The translations under genes and the position numbers were made by a program. From the NCBI GenBank assembly GCA_964488675.1, contig CAZAWA010000037.1, positions 1 through 18,556 of the forward strand: a DNA stretch of 18,556 nucleotides, given 5' to 3'. Source of the stretch: QZKY01 sp964488675. GTDB taxonomy: Bacteria; Pseudomonadota; Gammaproteobacteria; Burkholderiales; Burkholderiaceae_D. Positions 6,421-13,610 of this stretch are shown here, piece by piece (position 1 is the first letter of the stretch; each line of letters starts with the position of its first letter). The notes beneath the pieces were generated by a model, which saw only the letters and a program-made list of their open reading frames with translations, did not search any database and was not told the origin of the DNA.

Positions 6421-7031
6421 TGTTCAGCCTGACCGAACTACAGCACGACGCGCTGGTTGAAATTTTCAACATGGGCGTGGGCAACGCCGCCCACGCCATG
6501 AGCGGCATCGTCAACGAAGAGGTGACGATGTCGGTTCCCACCATCACCTTCCAGAGCCGTACCGACGCCGCCACCACGCTGGGCAATAAGGAGTCGCGCA
6601 ACATTTGTGGAATCAGCCAGCAATATCGGGGGGCGTTCAACACTGACGCCATCCTGATGTTCCCGGAGGAAAAAAGTCTCGAGATCGTGCGCCTGATGGT
6701 GGGTGAATCCGTCTCCACCGAAGAACTGACCGAGATGGAACAAGAGGCGATGAGCGAAATTGGCAACATCATTCTCAACGCCTGCGTCGGCATTCTGGCC
6801 AACATCTTCAAACGCGAACTGGAAGGCTCGCTGCCCAGCTACCATGTCGGCAGCAGCAGCGACATCCTCAATGTGGACGAACGCTCCTCCAGCGATATCG
6901 TGATGATGCTCCACATCGACTTTGCGCTTGAGAAACACGAGATTCACGGCTATGTCGCGTTTTTGCTGGACATGTCCGCAATGCTGGATCTGCGACAGCA
7001 CATTGACCAGTATCTGTCCGGGATCGCATGA
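6420..7031 (+). CDS. CheC/CheX-family chemotaxis-type phosphatase
   Basis: CheC-family proteins dephosphorylate phospho-CheY-like receivers. This 203-residue protein carries both family active-site helices. The first is DALVEIFNMGVGNAA (Asp10, Glu14, Asn17). The second is EAMSEIGNIILNAC (Glu109, Glu113, Asn116, Asn120), matching ExxxExxNxxxN. Two intact sites resemble CheC/FliY more than one-site CheX. The ATG at 6420 overlaps the receiver stop by one base (TGATG). An in-frame ATG at 6405 would add five residues that do not look native. The stop overlaps the next gene's start as ATGA (7028-7031). Dephosphorylation of the adjacent receiver is the obvious inferred role. Confidence 0.87.
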   Translation: MFSLTELQHDALVEIFNMGVGNAAHAMSGIVNEEVTMSVPTITFQSRTDAATTLGNKESRNICGISQQYRGAFNTDAILMFPEEKSLEIVRLMVGESVSTEELTEMEQEAMSEIGNIILNACVGILANIFKRELEGSLPSYHVGSSSDILNVDERSSSDIVMMLHIDFALEKHEIHGYVAFLLDMSAMLDLRQHIDQYLSGIA

Positions 7032-8023
7032 TGGACGACTGCTGCGCACATAAGGAAGGTCACTTCGATCTGTGCAGCAGCGTGTTGCGAGCCGTCAATG
7101 TCGGCACCATCGTGCTTGACACCAATATGAGGGTTGTCGTCTGGAACCAGTGGATCGAACGCTACTCCTTTGTTTCTGAATCCGAAGCGCTGGGCAGACA
7201 ACTTGCCGATCTATTTCCGGAACTGCAAACTGGCCGCCTGACGAATGCCATCCAGAGTGCGATCAGCCATCGTCTGCCTTCGCTGCTGTCGCAGACGCTG
7301 AACAAATCGCCCCTGCCCTTGTACGCCTCGGTAAAAGGCGCCGAGGAGCGACAGCGCATGCAGCAGGCGATACAGGTTATCCCGATCACCGCGCCAGATG
7401 CACCGGTGCATTGCCTGATACAGATCACGGATGTCAGTCTGGCCGTCAACCGCGAAAGCATCCTGCGACAGCAGGCGGTCGAGTTGCGCTCCAAAACTTA
7501 TGCGGACGGCCTGACCGGCATCCCGAACCGGCGGCGCTTTGACGAACACGCGGAAGAAGCACTTCGTCTGGCCAAGCGAAACGGTTCGCCGCTTTCCTTG
7601 ATCATGATTGACATTGATTTTTTCAAGCAGTACAACGACCGCTACGGGCACCTGACGGGCGACCAATGCCTGGTCGAGATCGCGCAAGCCATATGGAAAA
7701 TCCCCAAGCGCCCGCTCGACATGGTGGCGCGCTGGGGCGGCGAAGAATTTATTGCCCTGCTGCCCAACACCCCGCTCGATGGCGCAAATAAAATTGCCGA
7801 GGACATGCTCGCAGCAGTCAACCAGCTGGGCATCCCCCACTCCCTGTCGCTAACGGCTGACCATGTCAGCATCAGTCTGGGCGTGGCAACCTGTCTGTCG
7901 GCCAGACGAGCCAACCATCTGAATGACATCGTTCGCGTCGCGGATATGGCGCTGTATGAAGCGAAAAAGGCGGGACGCATGCGCGTCGCCTGCCGCACCA
8001 TTGATCTGGACGCCGCCACCTGA
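7028..8023 (+). CDS. PAS-GGDEF diguanylate cyclase
   Basis: The 331-residue product makes cyclic-di-GMP from two GTP. Residues ~15-70 look like a PAS sensor (VLRAVNVGTIVLDTNMRVVV followed by WNQWIERY). A linker helix (~140-157) leads to the GGDEF domain beginning DGLTGIPNRR at Asp160. The domain has metal-binding IDIDFFKQYND (Asp195/Asp197), signature GGEEF (237-241), and the inhibitory I-site RxxD (Arg228-Asp231) exactly five residues upstream. It is therefore predicted active and product-inhibited. No transmembrane segment is seen, so it is cytosolic. It overlaps the CheC-like gene by four bases and ends the operon. The PAS ligand is unknown; ATG codons at 7028 and 7031 are both possible starts. 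Confidence 0.94.
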   Translation: MMDDCCAHKEGHFDLCSSVLRAVNVGTIVLDTNMRVVVWNQWIERYSFVSESEALGRQLADLFPELQTGRLTNAIQSAISHRLPSLLSQTLNKSPLPLYASVKGAEERQRMQQAIQVIPITAPDAPVHCLIQITDVSLAVNRESILRQQAVELRSKTYADGLTGIPNRRRFDEHAEEALRLAKRNGSPLSLIMIDIDFFKQYNDRYGHLTGDQCLVEIAQAIWKIPKRPLDMVARWGGEEFIALLPNTPLDGANKIAEDMLAAVNQLGIPHSLSLTADHVSISLGVATCLSARRANHLNDIVRVADMALYEAKKAGRMRVACRTIDLDAAT

Positions 8024-8053
8024 TATTTTTACCGTTTTATCCGGGGATCTCAC

Positions 8054-8887
8054 ATGCACCCACACACACTGACGCTACTGAATGGCATTTCCATGCCGAC
8101 CCTCGGCCAGGGGACCTGGTTCATGGGCGAATCCCGCGCCGAGCGCAAGGCCGAGGTCGCCGCGCTGCAGCATGGCATGGCGCTGGGACTGACATTGATC
8201 GACACCGCAGAAATGTATGGCAACGGTGGCGCCGAAGAAGTCGTCGGCGAAGCAATCGCCGGTCGCCGCAACGAGGTCTTTCTGGTCAGCAAGGTGCTGC
8301 CCAACAATGCCAGCCTCAAAGGCACGGTCACCGCCTGCGAGCGCAGCCTCAAGCGCCTGAAAACCGACTGCATCGATCTCTACCTGCTGCACTGGCGCGG
8401 CAGTTACCCGCTGGAAGAAACCTTCGCCGCACTGCAAGGCTTGCAGGACGCCGGCAAGATCCGCGCATGGGGCGTGTCCAATTTCGACACGGCCGACATG
8501 ATTCGCGCGAGCAAAGTCGATGGCGGACAGAACTGCGTCAACCAGGTGCTGTACAACCTCGGCTCGCGCGGCATCGAATGGGATTTGCTGCCCTGGCAGC
8601 GCGAGCGCAACATCGCCGCCATGGCGTACTCGCCGCTGCACCAGACGCACCTGCTGAAAAAAAGCGGATTGCAGCAACTGGCGAAGGAACTGGGCATCAC
8701 CCCGGCGCAGCTCGCGCTGTCCTGGCTGCTGCATCAGGGAACCATCCCGATTCCGAAATCCTCAAACCTCAAACGCATTGAGGAAAACCGCAAGGCATGG
8801 GATATCGCGCTGTCGGCCGACACACTCAAGCGGCTGGACACCCTGTTCCCGCCACCCAGGGGCAAGATGCCGCTGGACATACTCTGA
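8054..8887 (+). CDS. Aldo/keto reductase, YeaE-like
   Basis: This NADPH-dependent aldehyde/ketone reductase is a TIM barrel of 277 residues. The catalytic tetrad is complete: Asp50 and Tyr55 (LIDTAEMYGNGGAE), Lys80 (VSKVLP) and His113 (LLHWRGSYP). GVSNFD and the C-terminal IPIPKSSNLKRIEEN are the substrate and cofactor signatures. It resembles E. coli YeaE along most of its length (GQGTWFMGE, LGSRGIEWDLLPW, and a C-terminal PPRGKMPLDIL). YeaE has methylglyoxal reductase activity, so detoxification of reactive aldehydes is the likely but unproven role. A GGGGA ribosome-binding site lies six bases before the ATG. The gene follows the GGDEF gene by 30 bases and may be co-transcribed or separate. 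A hairpin with T-run lies about 100 bases downstream. Confidence 0.93.
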   Translation: MHPHTLTLLNGISMPTLGQGTWFMGESRAERKAEVAALQHGMALGLTLIDTAEMYGNGGAEEVVGEAIAGRRNEVFLVSKVLPNNASLKGTVTACERSLKRLKTDCIDLYLLHWRGSYPLEETFAALQGLQDAGKIRAWGVSNFDTADMIRASKVDGGQNCVNQVLYNLGSRGIEWDLLPWQRERNIAAMAYSPLHQTHLLKKSGLQQLAKELGITPAQLALSWLLHQGTIPIPKSSNLKRIEENRKAWDIALSADTLKRLDTLFPPPRGKMPLDIL

Positions 8888-8917
8888 AAAAATATACTGC
8901 CTAGGGGTATTAATTCT

Positions 8918-9090
8918 CCGGCGCTCCAGCCATGGCGAACTGCAATATTTAAGCCTATACTCCCGCAAAAATGGCTTTACGGCAGGCATTTTTTGCCTAT
9001 TTTTTACGCAAATATGCCGTGTGAGCCGCAAAAAATTGCTTCTCAAGGCCATTTTGGGCCAACTAATAACGCGCCGCGTTATTAGTTGGC
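8918..9090 (+). repeat. Intergenic repeat element, copy A (~173 bp) ending in a CGCG-centred palindrome
   Basis: This non-coding element fills most of the gap between the YeaE-like gene and the convergent DUF1857 gene. It is collinear with 17474-17644. By hand alignment the first 110 bases are about 61% identical without a gap (67 matches). Shared blocks include CCGGCGC, ATACTCCC, GCCTRTTTTTTRCGCAAA and the terminal palindrome. In this copy the palindrome is perfect: arms GCCAACTAATAACGCG and its complement around a central C, 9058-9090. No open reading frame is plausible. It could be a MITE/REP-type element, an RNA gene or a protein-binding site; I do not recognise the family. Confidence 0.75.
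8984..9005 (+). terminator. Possible intrinsic terminator inside repeat copy A
   Basis: The stem AGGCA / TGCCT with a TTTTT loop is followed by ATTTTTT. The 5-bp stem is short, but position (about 100 bases after the aldo/keto reductase stop) and the T-run suit a terminator. The T-run is conserved in copy B but the stem is not. Confidence 0.45.
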
Positions 9091-9129
9091 GTGAGTCAAT
9101 TCCCGGAAATCAGAGGCCTTCCAGTGGCA

Positions 9130-9603
9130 TCAGCCCGCCTGATCCAGCCGCCCCTGCGCCGCCAGATTGCGGATTACATGAATGGTGTCGATATCGGACT
9201 CGCGATACGCCGAGCGGCGAAAATCGTTGTACATCGCGTCCGCGCCCTCATCGGGACTCGCATCCTCGTACTGAAACCGGACAAACAGGCGGCCAGGCTG
9301 CGGCTCTTCGATAGTCATGGTCAGCGATGAATCGGAAAAGTCCTTTTGCGCCGCGACATGGTAGCGAATCTGGTGATGCATAAGGTAGGTGACACGATCG
9401 TGGATTACCAGCTCGCCGTACGACAGGCGCCGGGCAATCGCCACCTCCGTGCGCTCGACGATGTCGCAGGCATCCAGATGCGAAACGAAAAGCGTCGGCG
9501 ACTCCGCGCGCAGCACCAGTCCGTGCCAGAGCTGGCGGCGCGTCAGCGGCGCAATCATCGGATTGCCGGGGCTGTTGATTTCTACCAGGTGCTCGAACTT
9601 CAT
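9130..9603 (-). CDS. DUF1857 / AtaL-like SRPBCC family protein
   Basis: This 157-residue protein belongs to the SRPBCC (START/Bet v1-like) superfamily, DUF1857 type. The start MKFEHLVEIN followed by a LTRRQLWHGLVLRAESPTLF segment is the family hallmark, and later stretches have the alternating beta-strand character of a helix-grip fold (VTYLMHHQIRYHV, SLTMTIEE, RLFVRFQYED). These folds usually hold a hydrophobic ligand; none is known here. The ATG at 9603 overlaps the fmt stop as ATGA (9600-9603), so it is the third gene of a def-fmt-DUF1857 operon. A role in formyl-Met handling is not implied by the fold. No signal peptide, so cytosolic. Its stop is 40 bases from the palindrome of repeat A. 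Confidence 0.85.
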   Translation of the reverse strand: MKFEHLVEINSPGNPMIAPLTRRQLWHGLVLRAESPTLFVSHLDACDIVERTEVAIARRLSYGELVIHDRVTYLMHHQIRYHVAAQKDFSDSSLTMTIEEPQPGRLFVRFQYEDASPDEGADAMYNDFRRSAYRESDIDTIHVIRNLAAQGRLDQAG

Positions 9604-10565
9604 TTTGCCTCGCTGCCAAACATCCCGCTTTCAAGTGGAAATCCCTTGACAAATTCTTTCGCCGGCAAGCGCTTGCTACCGGGTTTTTGCAATTCGGTCA
9701 CGCGCAGCACGCCCTCGCCACAGGCGATCAGCACACCATCCTGCGCATTGGCAGCCAGCACCTCGCCCGGCTTGCCGGAAGTCGGCACCATCAGCGGCTC
9801 GGCGCGCCACAACTTGACCGTCTCGCCACCGAAGGTCGCGCTGGCACCGGGGAAGGGGTTAAACGCATTGATCCTGCGCGCCGCCACGGCCGCTGAAAGC
9901 GAGAAGTCGATGGGCGCTTCGTCCTTCATGATCTTGGCAGCATAGTTCGCCCCGGCTTCCGGTTGCGGCCTTGGATTCGCCTCGCCCTTTTTCATCCGGC
10001 GCAGCGTTTCGACGATCATGCGCGCACCCAATGACGCCAGCTTGTCATGCAGGCTCGCCGCCGTGTCGCCGGGTTCAATCGGGAGTTTTTCCACCGCCAG
10101 CATCGGGCCGGTGTCGAGGCCCTCATCCATCTGCATGATGGTGACGCCGGTTTCCGAATCGCCCGCCTCGATCGCGCGCTGGATCGGCGCCGCACCGCGC
10201 CAGCGCGGCAACAATGACGCATGAATGTTGACGCAACCCATCCGTGGAATATCAAGCACCGCGCGCGGCAGGATCAGCCCGTAGGCGACCACCGCCATGA
10301 CATCGCACTGCGTTGCCCGCAGCACATCATGCGCGGCGCGCGCGTCAGCGGCATGTTTGCCATCGAGCCGCAGCGATTGCGGCTGCGCAACCGGTATGCC
10401 CTTCGACTGCGCCAGTTGCTTCACCGGCGACGCGTGCAATTGCATGCCGCGTCCGGCGGGACGGTCCGGCTGTGTCAGCACCAGCGGAATGTCGAAGCCG
10501 GCATCGAGCAGCGACTGGAGTGCCGTCGCGGCGAATTCCGGGGTGCCGGCAAAAACGATTTTCAT
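9600..10565 (-). CDS. fmt: Methionyl-tRNA formyltransferase
   Basis: Fmt formylates initiator Met-tRNA with 10-formyltetrahydrofolate. The 321-residue protein starts MKIVFAGTPEFAA and contains PDRPAGRG (33-40). The catalytic site is NIHASLLPRWRGAAPIQ with Asn113 and His115, plus Asp151 in MDEGLDTGPM. The C-terminal domain has INAFNPFPGASATF and ends after LPAKEFVKGFPLESG, all standard. It lies 11 bases after def and overlaps the DUF1857 gene by four bases. Length is normal (E. coli 315). def-fmt pairing is nearly universal in proteobacteria, coupling addition and removal of the formyl group. Confidence 0.98.
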   Translation of the reverse strand: MKIVFAGTPEFAATALQSLLDAGFDIPLVLTQPDRPAGRGMQLHASPVKQLAQSKGIPVAQPQSLRLDGKHAADARAAHDVLRATQCDVMAVVAYGLILPRAVLDIPRMGCVNIHASLLPRWRGAAPIQRAIEAGDSETGVTIMQMDEGLDTGPMLAVEKLPIEPGDTAASLHDKLASLGARMIVETLRRMKKGEANPRPQPEAGANYAAKIMKDEAPIDFSLSAAVAARRINAFNPFPGASATFGGETVKLWRAEPLMVPTSGKPGEVLAANAQDGVLIACGEGVLRVTELQKPGSKRLPAKEFVKGFPLESGMFGSEAK

Positions 10566-10576
10566 TGTTTCTTCGC

Positions 10577-11125
10577 CTATCGTCTGCGCCGCGCGCGCGC
10601 TGATTTTACCGGCAGGTCGCGCTGCTGTTCGCGTTCGTCCTTCAGCATCTTGGTCTTGATGCGATTGCGTTTCAGCGGCGACAGGTATTCGACAAACACA
10701 AATCCTTTCAGATGATCGATTTCATGCTGGATGCACACCGCCAGCATGCCGTCGGTCGTCAGCTCGAACGGCTTTCCGTCAACATCGAGCGCGCGCACCC
10801 TCACTTGCGCGGGTCGTTCGACCTCATCGTACACGCCGGGAACCGACAGGCATCCCTCCTGACACAGCTTCTTTTCCGGGCTGGCCCAGACGATCTCCGG
10901 GTTGATGAACACGCGCAAGTCGGTGCGGGTTTCGGTCGTGTCGATAACGATAACCTGCTCATGCACATCGACCTGGGTGGCAGCCAGGCCGATGCCCGGC
11001 GCGTCATACATGGTTTGCGCCATGTCGGCGACCAGTTTTTTCAGGCGCGCATCGAACACAGTGACGGGTTTGGCGACCTTGTGCAAACGCGGGTCGGGAT
11101 AGCGCAATATCGGTAGCAGGGACAT
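10577..11125 (-). CDS. def: Peptide deformylase with basic C-terminal tail
   Basis: Def removes the formyl group from nascent-chain N-termini at the ribosome and uses a metal (normally Fe2+). All three motifs are present: GIGLAATQ (44-51), EGCLS with metal ligand Cys92, and QHEIDHL with His134, Glu135 and His138. The product is 182 residues against ~169 in E. coli. The extra length is a C-terminal extension ending SARARRRR. In E. coli the C-terminal helix of Def binds the ribosome near the exit tunnel, so a longer basic tail could strengthen that contact (inference). It is first in the def-fmt-DUF1857 operon, divergent from the LysM gene across a 200-base gap. Confidence 0.98.
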   Translation of the reverse strand: MSLLPILRYPDPRLHKVAKPVTVFDARLKKLVADMAQTMYDAPGIGLAATQVDVHEQVIVIDTTETRTDLRVFINPEIVWASPEKKLCQEGCLSVPGVYDEVERPAQVRVRALDVDGKPFELTTDGMLAVCIQHEIDHLKGFVFVEYLSPLKRNRIKTKMLKDEREQQRDLPVKSARARRRR

Positions 11126-11325
11126 TTTGATTGAATACGAGACTTCTGGAGTGAGTCAGTGGTTCCTTACGCAACAGCAAGACGGGATTGGCGTGTGTTT
11201 TTCTTGCTACTTCATGGATTTATGTGCAGAATTTGAGTCAGTTTGGCAATACTTGTCGCGCATTGGGTTTTGCGTCTTCACTTCGCGCTGTCGCAACCGA
11301 CGATACCGCATCCATTGGAACGACC

Positions 11326-12414
11326 ATGAAAAAGTTTAGCACAGCCGCTGTAATTCTTGCCCTTGCCGCCTTTTCCGCCTCGTTAACCGCCCCGCAAGCC
11401 TTCGCTGCTGGAAAGAGCAAGTGCGAATTCCGCTCCAGCGCGCCAGATCAGCATGTGGTCATCAAGGGAGACACCCTGTGGGGCATTTCCGGCAAATTTC
11501 TGGATCATCCGTGGTGCTGGCCACAAGTCTGGGGCATGAACCGCGAGCAAATCCGCAATCCGCACTGGATTTATCCGGGGCAAACCGTTTATCTCGATCG
11601 CGTAAACGGTCGCTTGCGGCTAGGCCAACCCGCCGCATCCGAGGACGGTCGTCTGTCACCGAAAATCCGCATCACCGATGTCGACAAGAATGCGCTGCCC
11701 TCGATCGATCCGAAAGTGATTGAACCGTTCCTGTCGCAGGCGCTCATCATCGAGGAAGATGGTCTGGCCGACGCGCCGCGCATCGTCGCAACCCAGGAAG
11801 GCCGCGTGAAGCTGGGCATCGGCGATCGGGCCTATGTGCGCGGTGACCTGAAGAGTGGTGGCGTTTTCAATGTGTTCCGCCCGAGCCAGCCGCTCAAGGA
11901 TCCGGTCACCAAAGCCATCATCGCCCATGAAGCCGAGCATGTCGGCGTGGTGCAACTGGTGCGCACTGCCCGAGCAGAAAACGAAGCCCATGCCTTCACC
12001 GTGATCGACATGAAGTCGGAAATGGGTGTTGGCGACCGTCTGGTTCTCAAACCGCCCTACACGCTGGTCAACTATGTGCCGCATCCGCCGGAAAAACCAG
12101 TAGAAGCACGAATCGTGTCGATCTATGGCGGCGTCACCCACGGCGGACAAAGCCAGGTCGTGGCTATTAACCGTGGCAGGAATGACGGTCTGGATGTCGG
12201 CACCGTGCTGAAGCTCTACCGTCTGGGCGAAACCATTGCCGATCGCACTTCCGGCGGAATATCGCTGCTAAATGGCGGCAACAAAGTCAAGCTGCCGGAC
12301 GAAGAAAGCGGCACCCTGTTCGTGTTCCGCGTGTTCAGCAATGTGTCTTACGCGCTGGTGATGGATGTGAACAACTATGTCGTCCTGGGTGATGTCGCCC
12401 GCTCGCCGGAATGA
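11326..12414 (+). CDS. LysM-domain secreted/periplasmic protein
   Basis: This 362-residue protein has an N-terminal signal peptide: MKKF, a hydrophobic stretch to ~22, and a probable cleavage after AFA near residue 27. One LysM domain spans ~43-91 (HVVIKGDTLWGISGKFLD... NREQIRNPHWIYPGQTVYL) and would bind peptidoglycan in the periplasm. The remaining ~270 residues are a conserved but uncharacterised C-terminal region (GIGDRAYVRGDL, VAINRGRNDGLDVGTVLKLY). The start at 11326 is chosen because it yields the signal peptide; an upstream in-frame ATG at 11188 would bury it. The stop overlaps the dprA start as ATGA (12411-12414). A family of this type next to dprA is common in Betaproteobacteria; the role is unknown. 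Confidence 0.9.
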   Translation: MKKFSTAAVILALAAFSASLTAPQAFAAGKSKCEFRSSAPDQHVVIKGDTLWGISGKFLDHPWCWPQVWGMNREQIRNPHWIYPGQTVYLDRVNGRLRLGQPAASEDGRLSPKIRITDVDKNALPSIDPKVIEPFLSQALIIEEDGLADAPRIVATQEGRVKLGIGDRAYVRGDLKSGGVFNVFRPSQPLKDPVTKAIIAHEAEHVGVVQLVRTARAENEAHAFTVIDMKSEMGVGDRLVLKPPYTLVNYVPHPPEKPVEARIVSIYGGVTHGGQSQVVAINRGRNDGLDVGTVLKLYRLGETIADRTSGGISLLNGGNKVKLPDEESGTLFVFRVFSNVSYALVMDVNNYVVLGDVARSPE

Positions 12415-13520
12415 CCCCGGCCCGGGCTGACGAACTTTCAGCCTGGGTTCGTCTCGAACAGACACCGGGCATCGGCCCGGTCAATGCGCGCCGGTTGCTG
12501 GCCGAGTACGGTTTGCCCGAAAACATTTTTGCTGCCAGTTATGCCTCGCTGCAAAAATTTGTCCCCGAACGGCTGGCGCAGGCGCTGACTGCGCCGGCCA
12601 CGGAAGCGCTGCAAACGCTTGTCGGCAAGACGCTCGAATGGGCGGCGCAATCCGGCAACCACCTCCTGACGCTGGCCGACAGCGCCTACCCGCCCGCCCT
12701 GCTCGACATTTCCGACCCGCCGCTGATACTGTTCGCCAAAGGACGACCCGAACTTCTCCTGGCACCTTCACTCGCCATCGTCGGCAGCCGCAACGCCACC
12801 GCGCAGGGCAGCGCCAATGCCGAAAATTTCGCCAAGGCGCTTAGCCGCTCCGGCCTGACCATTGTTTCCGGCATGGCGCTCGGCATCGATGCTGCCGCGC
12901 ATCGCGGCGGGCTGCAGGGCGCAGGCTCGACTGTCGCCGTCATCGGCACCGGCGCCGACATCGTCTATCCGGCGCGCAACCGCCCGCTGGCCCACCTCAT
13001 CGCTGATGGCGGCTGCATTGTGAGTGAGTACCCGCTCGGCATGTCGGCCCTGGCGTCCAACTTCCCGCGCCGCAACCGCATCATCAGCGGACTGGCGCGC
13101 GGCGTATTGGTGATTGAGGCTGCCGCCCAATCCGGCTCGCTGATCACGGCGCGACTTGGCGCCGAACAGGGCAAGGAAGTGTTTGCCATCCCCGGCTCCA
13201 TCCATTCCCCGCTGTCCAAGGGTTGCCACCTGCTGATCAAGCAAGGCGCCAAACTGGTCGAATCCGCGCAGGACATCCTGGAAGAATTGCGCCTGCCGCA
13301 ACGCGACGCCATACCGCCGGGCACGGCCGCATCCATCGCGCCGGATCCGGAAACGGCCCAATTGCTCGAAGCGCTCGGCCATGATCCGGCCGACGCCGAC
13401 ACCCTGAGCGTACGGAGCGGACTGGATCCCGCCACCCTGAGCGCCCAGTTGCTGACACTGGAACTGGACGGCATGGCCGAACGGCTACCGGATGGCAGGT
13501 ACCGTCGCGTTGCATCATGA
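12411..13520 (+). CDS. dprA: DNA-processing protein DprA (Smf)
   Basis: DprA binds incoming single-stranded DNA during natural transformation and loads RecA. The 369-residue protein has an N-terminal helical/HhH-like part (TPGIGPVNARRLLAEYG, 18-34). The extended Rossmann domain has IVGSRNAT (123-130), VSGMALGIDAAAH (152-164), GTGADIVYPARN, FPRRNRIISGL (218-228) and SGSLITARLGAEQG. A C-terminal winged helix occupies ~310-369. All DprA signature motifs are intact, so it should be functional, but DprA alone does not prove competence. It overlaps the LysM gene by four bases, and smg starts 90 bases later with its own promoter-like box. Confidence 0.97.
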   Translation: MTPARADELSAWVRLEQTPGIGPVNARRLLAEYGLPENIFAASYASLQKFVPERLAQALTAPATEALQTLVGKTLEWAAQSGNHLLTLADSAYPPALLDISDPPLILFAKGRPELLLAPSLAIVGSRNATAQGSANAENFAKALSRSGLTIVSGMALGIDAAAHRGGLQGAGSTVAVIGTGADIVYPARNRPLAHLIADGGCIVSEYPLGMSALASNFPRRNRIISGLARGVLVIEAAAQSGSLITARLGAEQGKEVFAIPGSIHSPLSKGCHLLIKQGAKLVESAQDILEELRLPQRDAIPPGTAASIAPDPETAQLLEALGHDPADADTLSVRSGLDPATLSAQLLTLELDGMAERLPDGRYRRVAS

Positions 13521-13598
13521 GCAACAATTTCTCCTTCACATGGAGCGGCAAGCTGAAATCAGCAAAACTGCAGATGATTTCGAATCGGATTTAATCGC

Positions 13599-13604
13599 TA
13601 TAAT
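13599..13604 (+). promoter_or_regulatory. Putative -10 box of smg, implying a leaderless transcript
   Basis: A perfect TATAAT ends six bases before the smg ATG at 13611. Transcription would start on or beside the start codon. The -35 region (TGATTT at 13575-13580, spacing 18) is weak. No ribosome-binding site fits in the six-base interval. Confidence 0.45.
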
Positions 13605-13610
13605 GGCCGG

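Noticed and set aside
12768..13382. Minus-strand 204-residue frame
   Set aside because: Antisense shadow of dprA in high-GC coding DNA; no family motifs.
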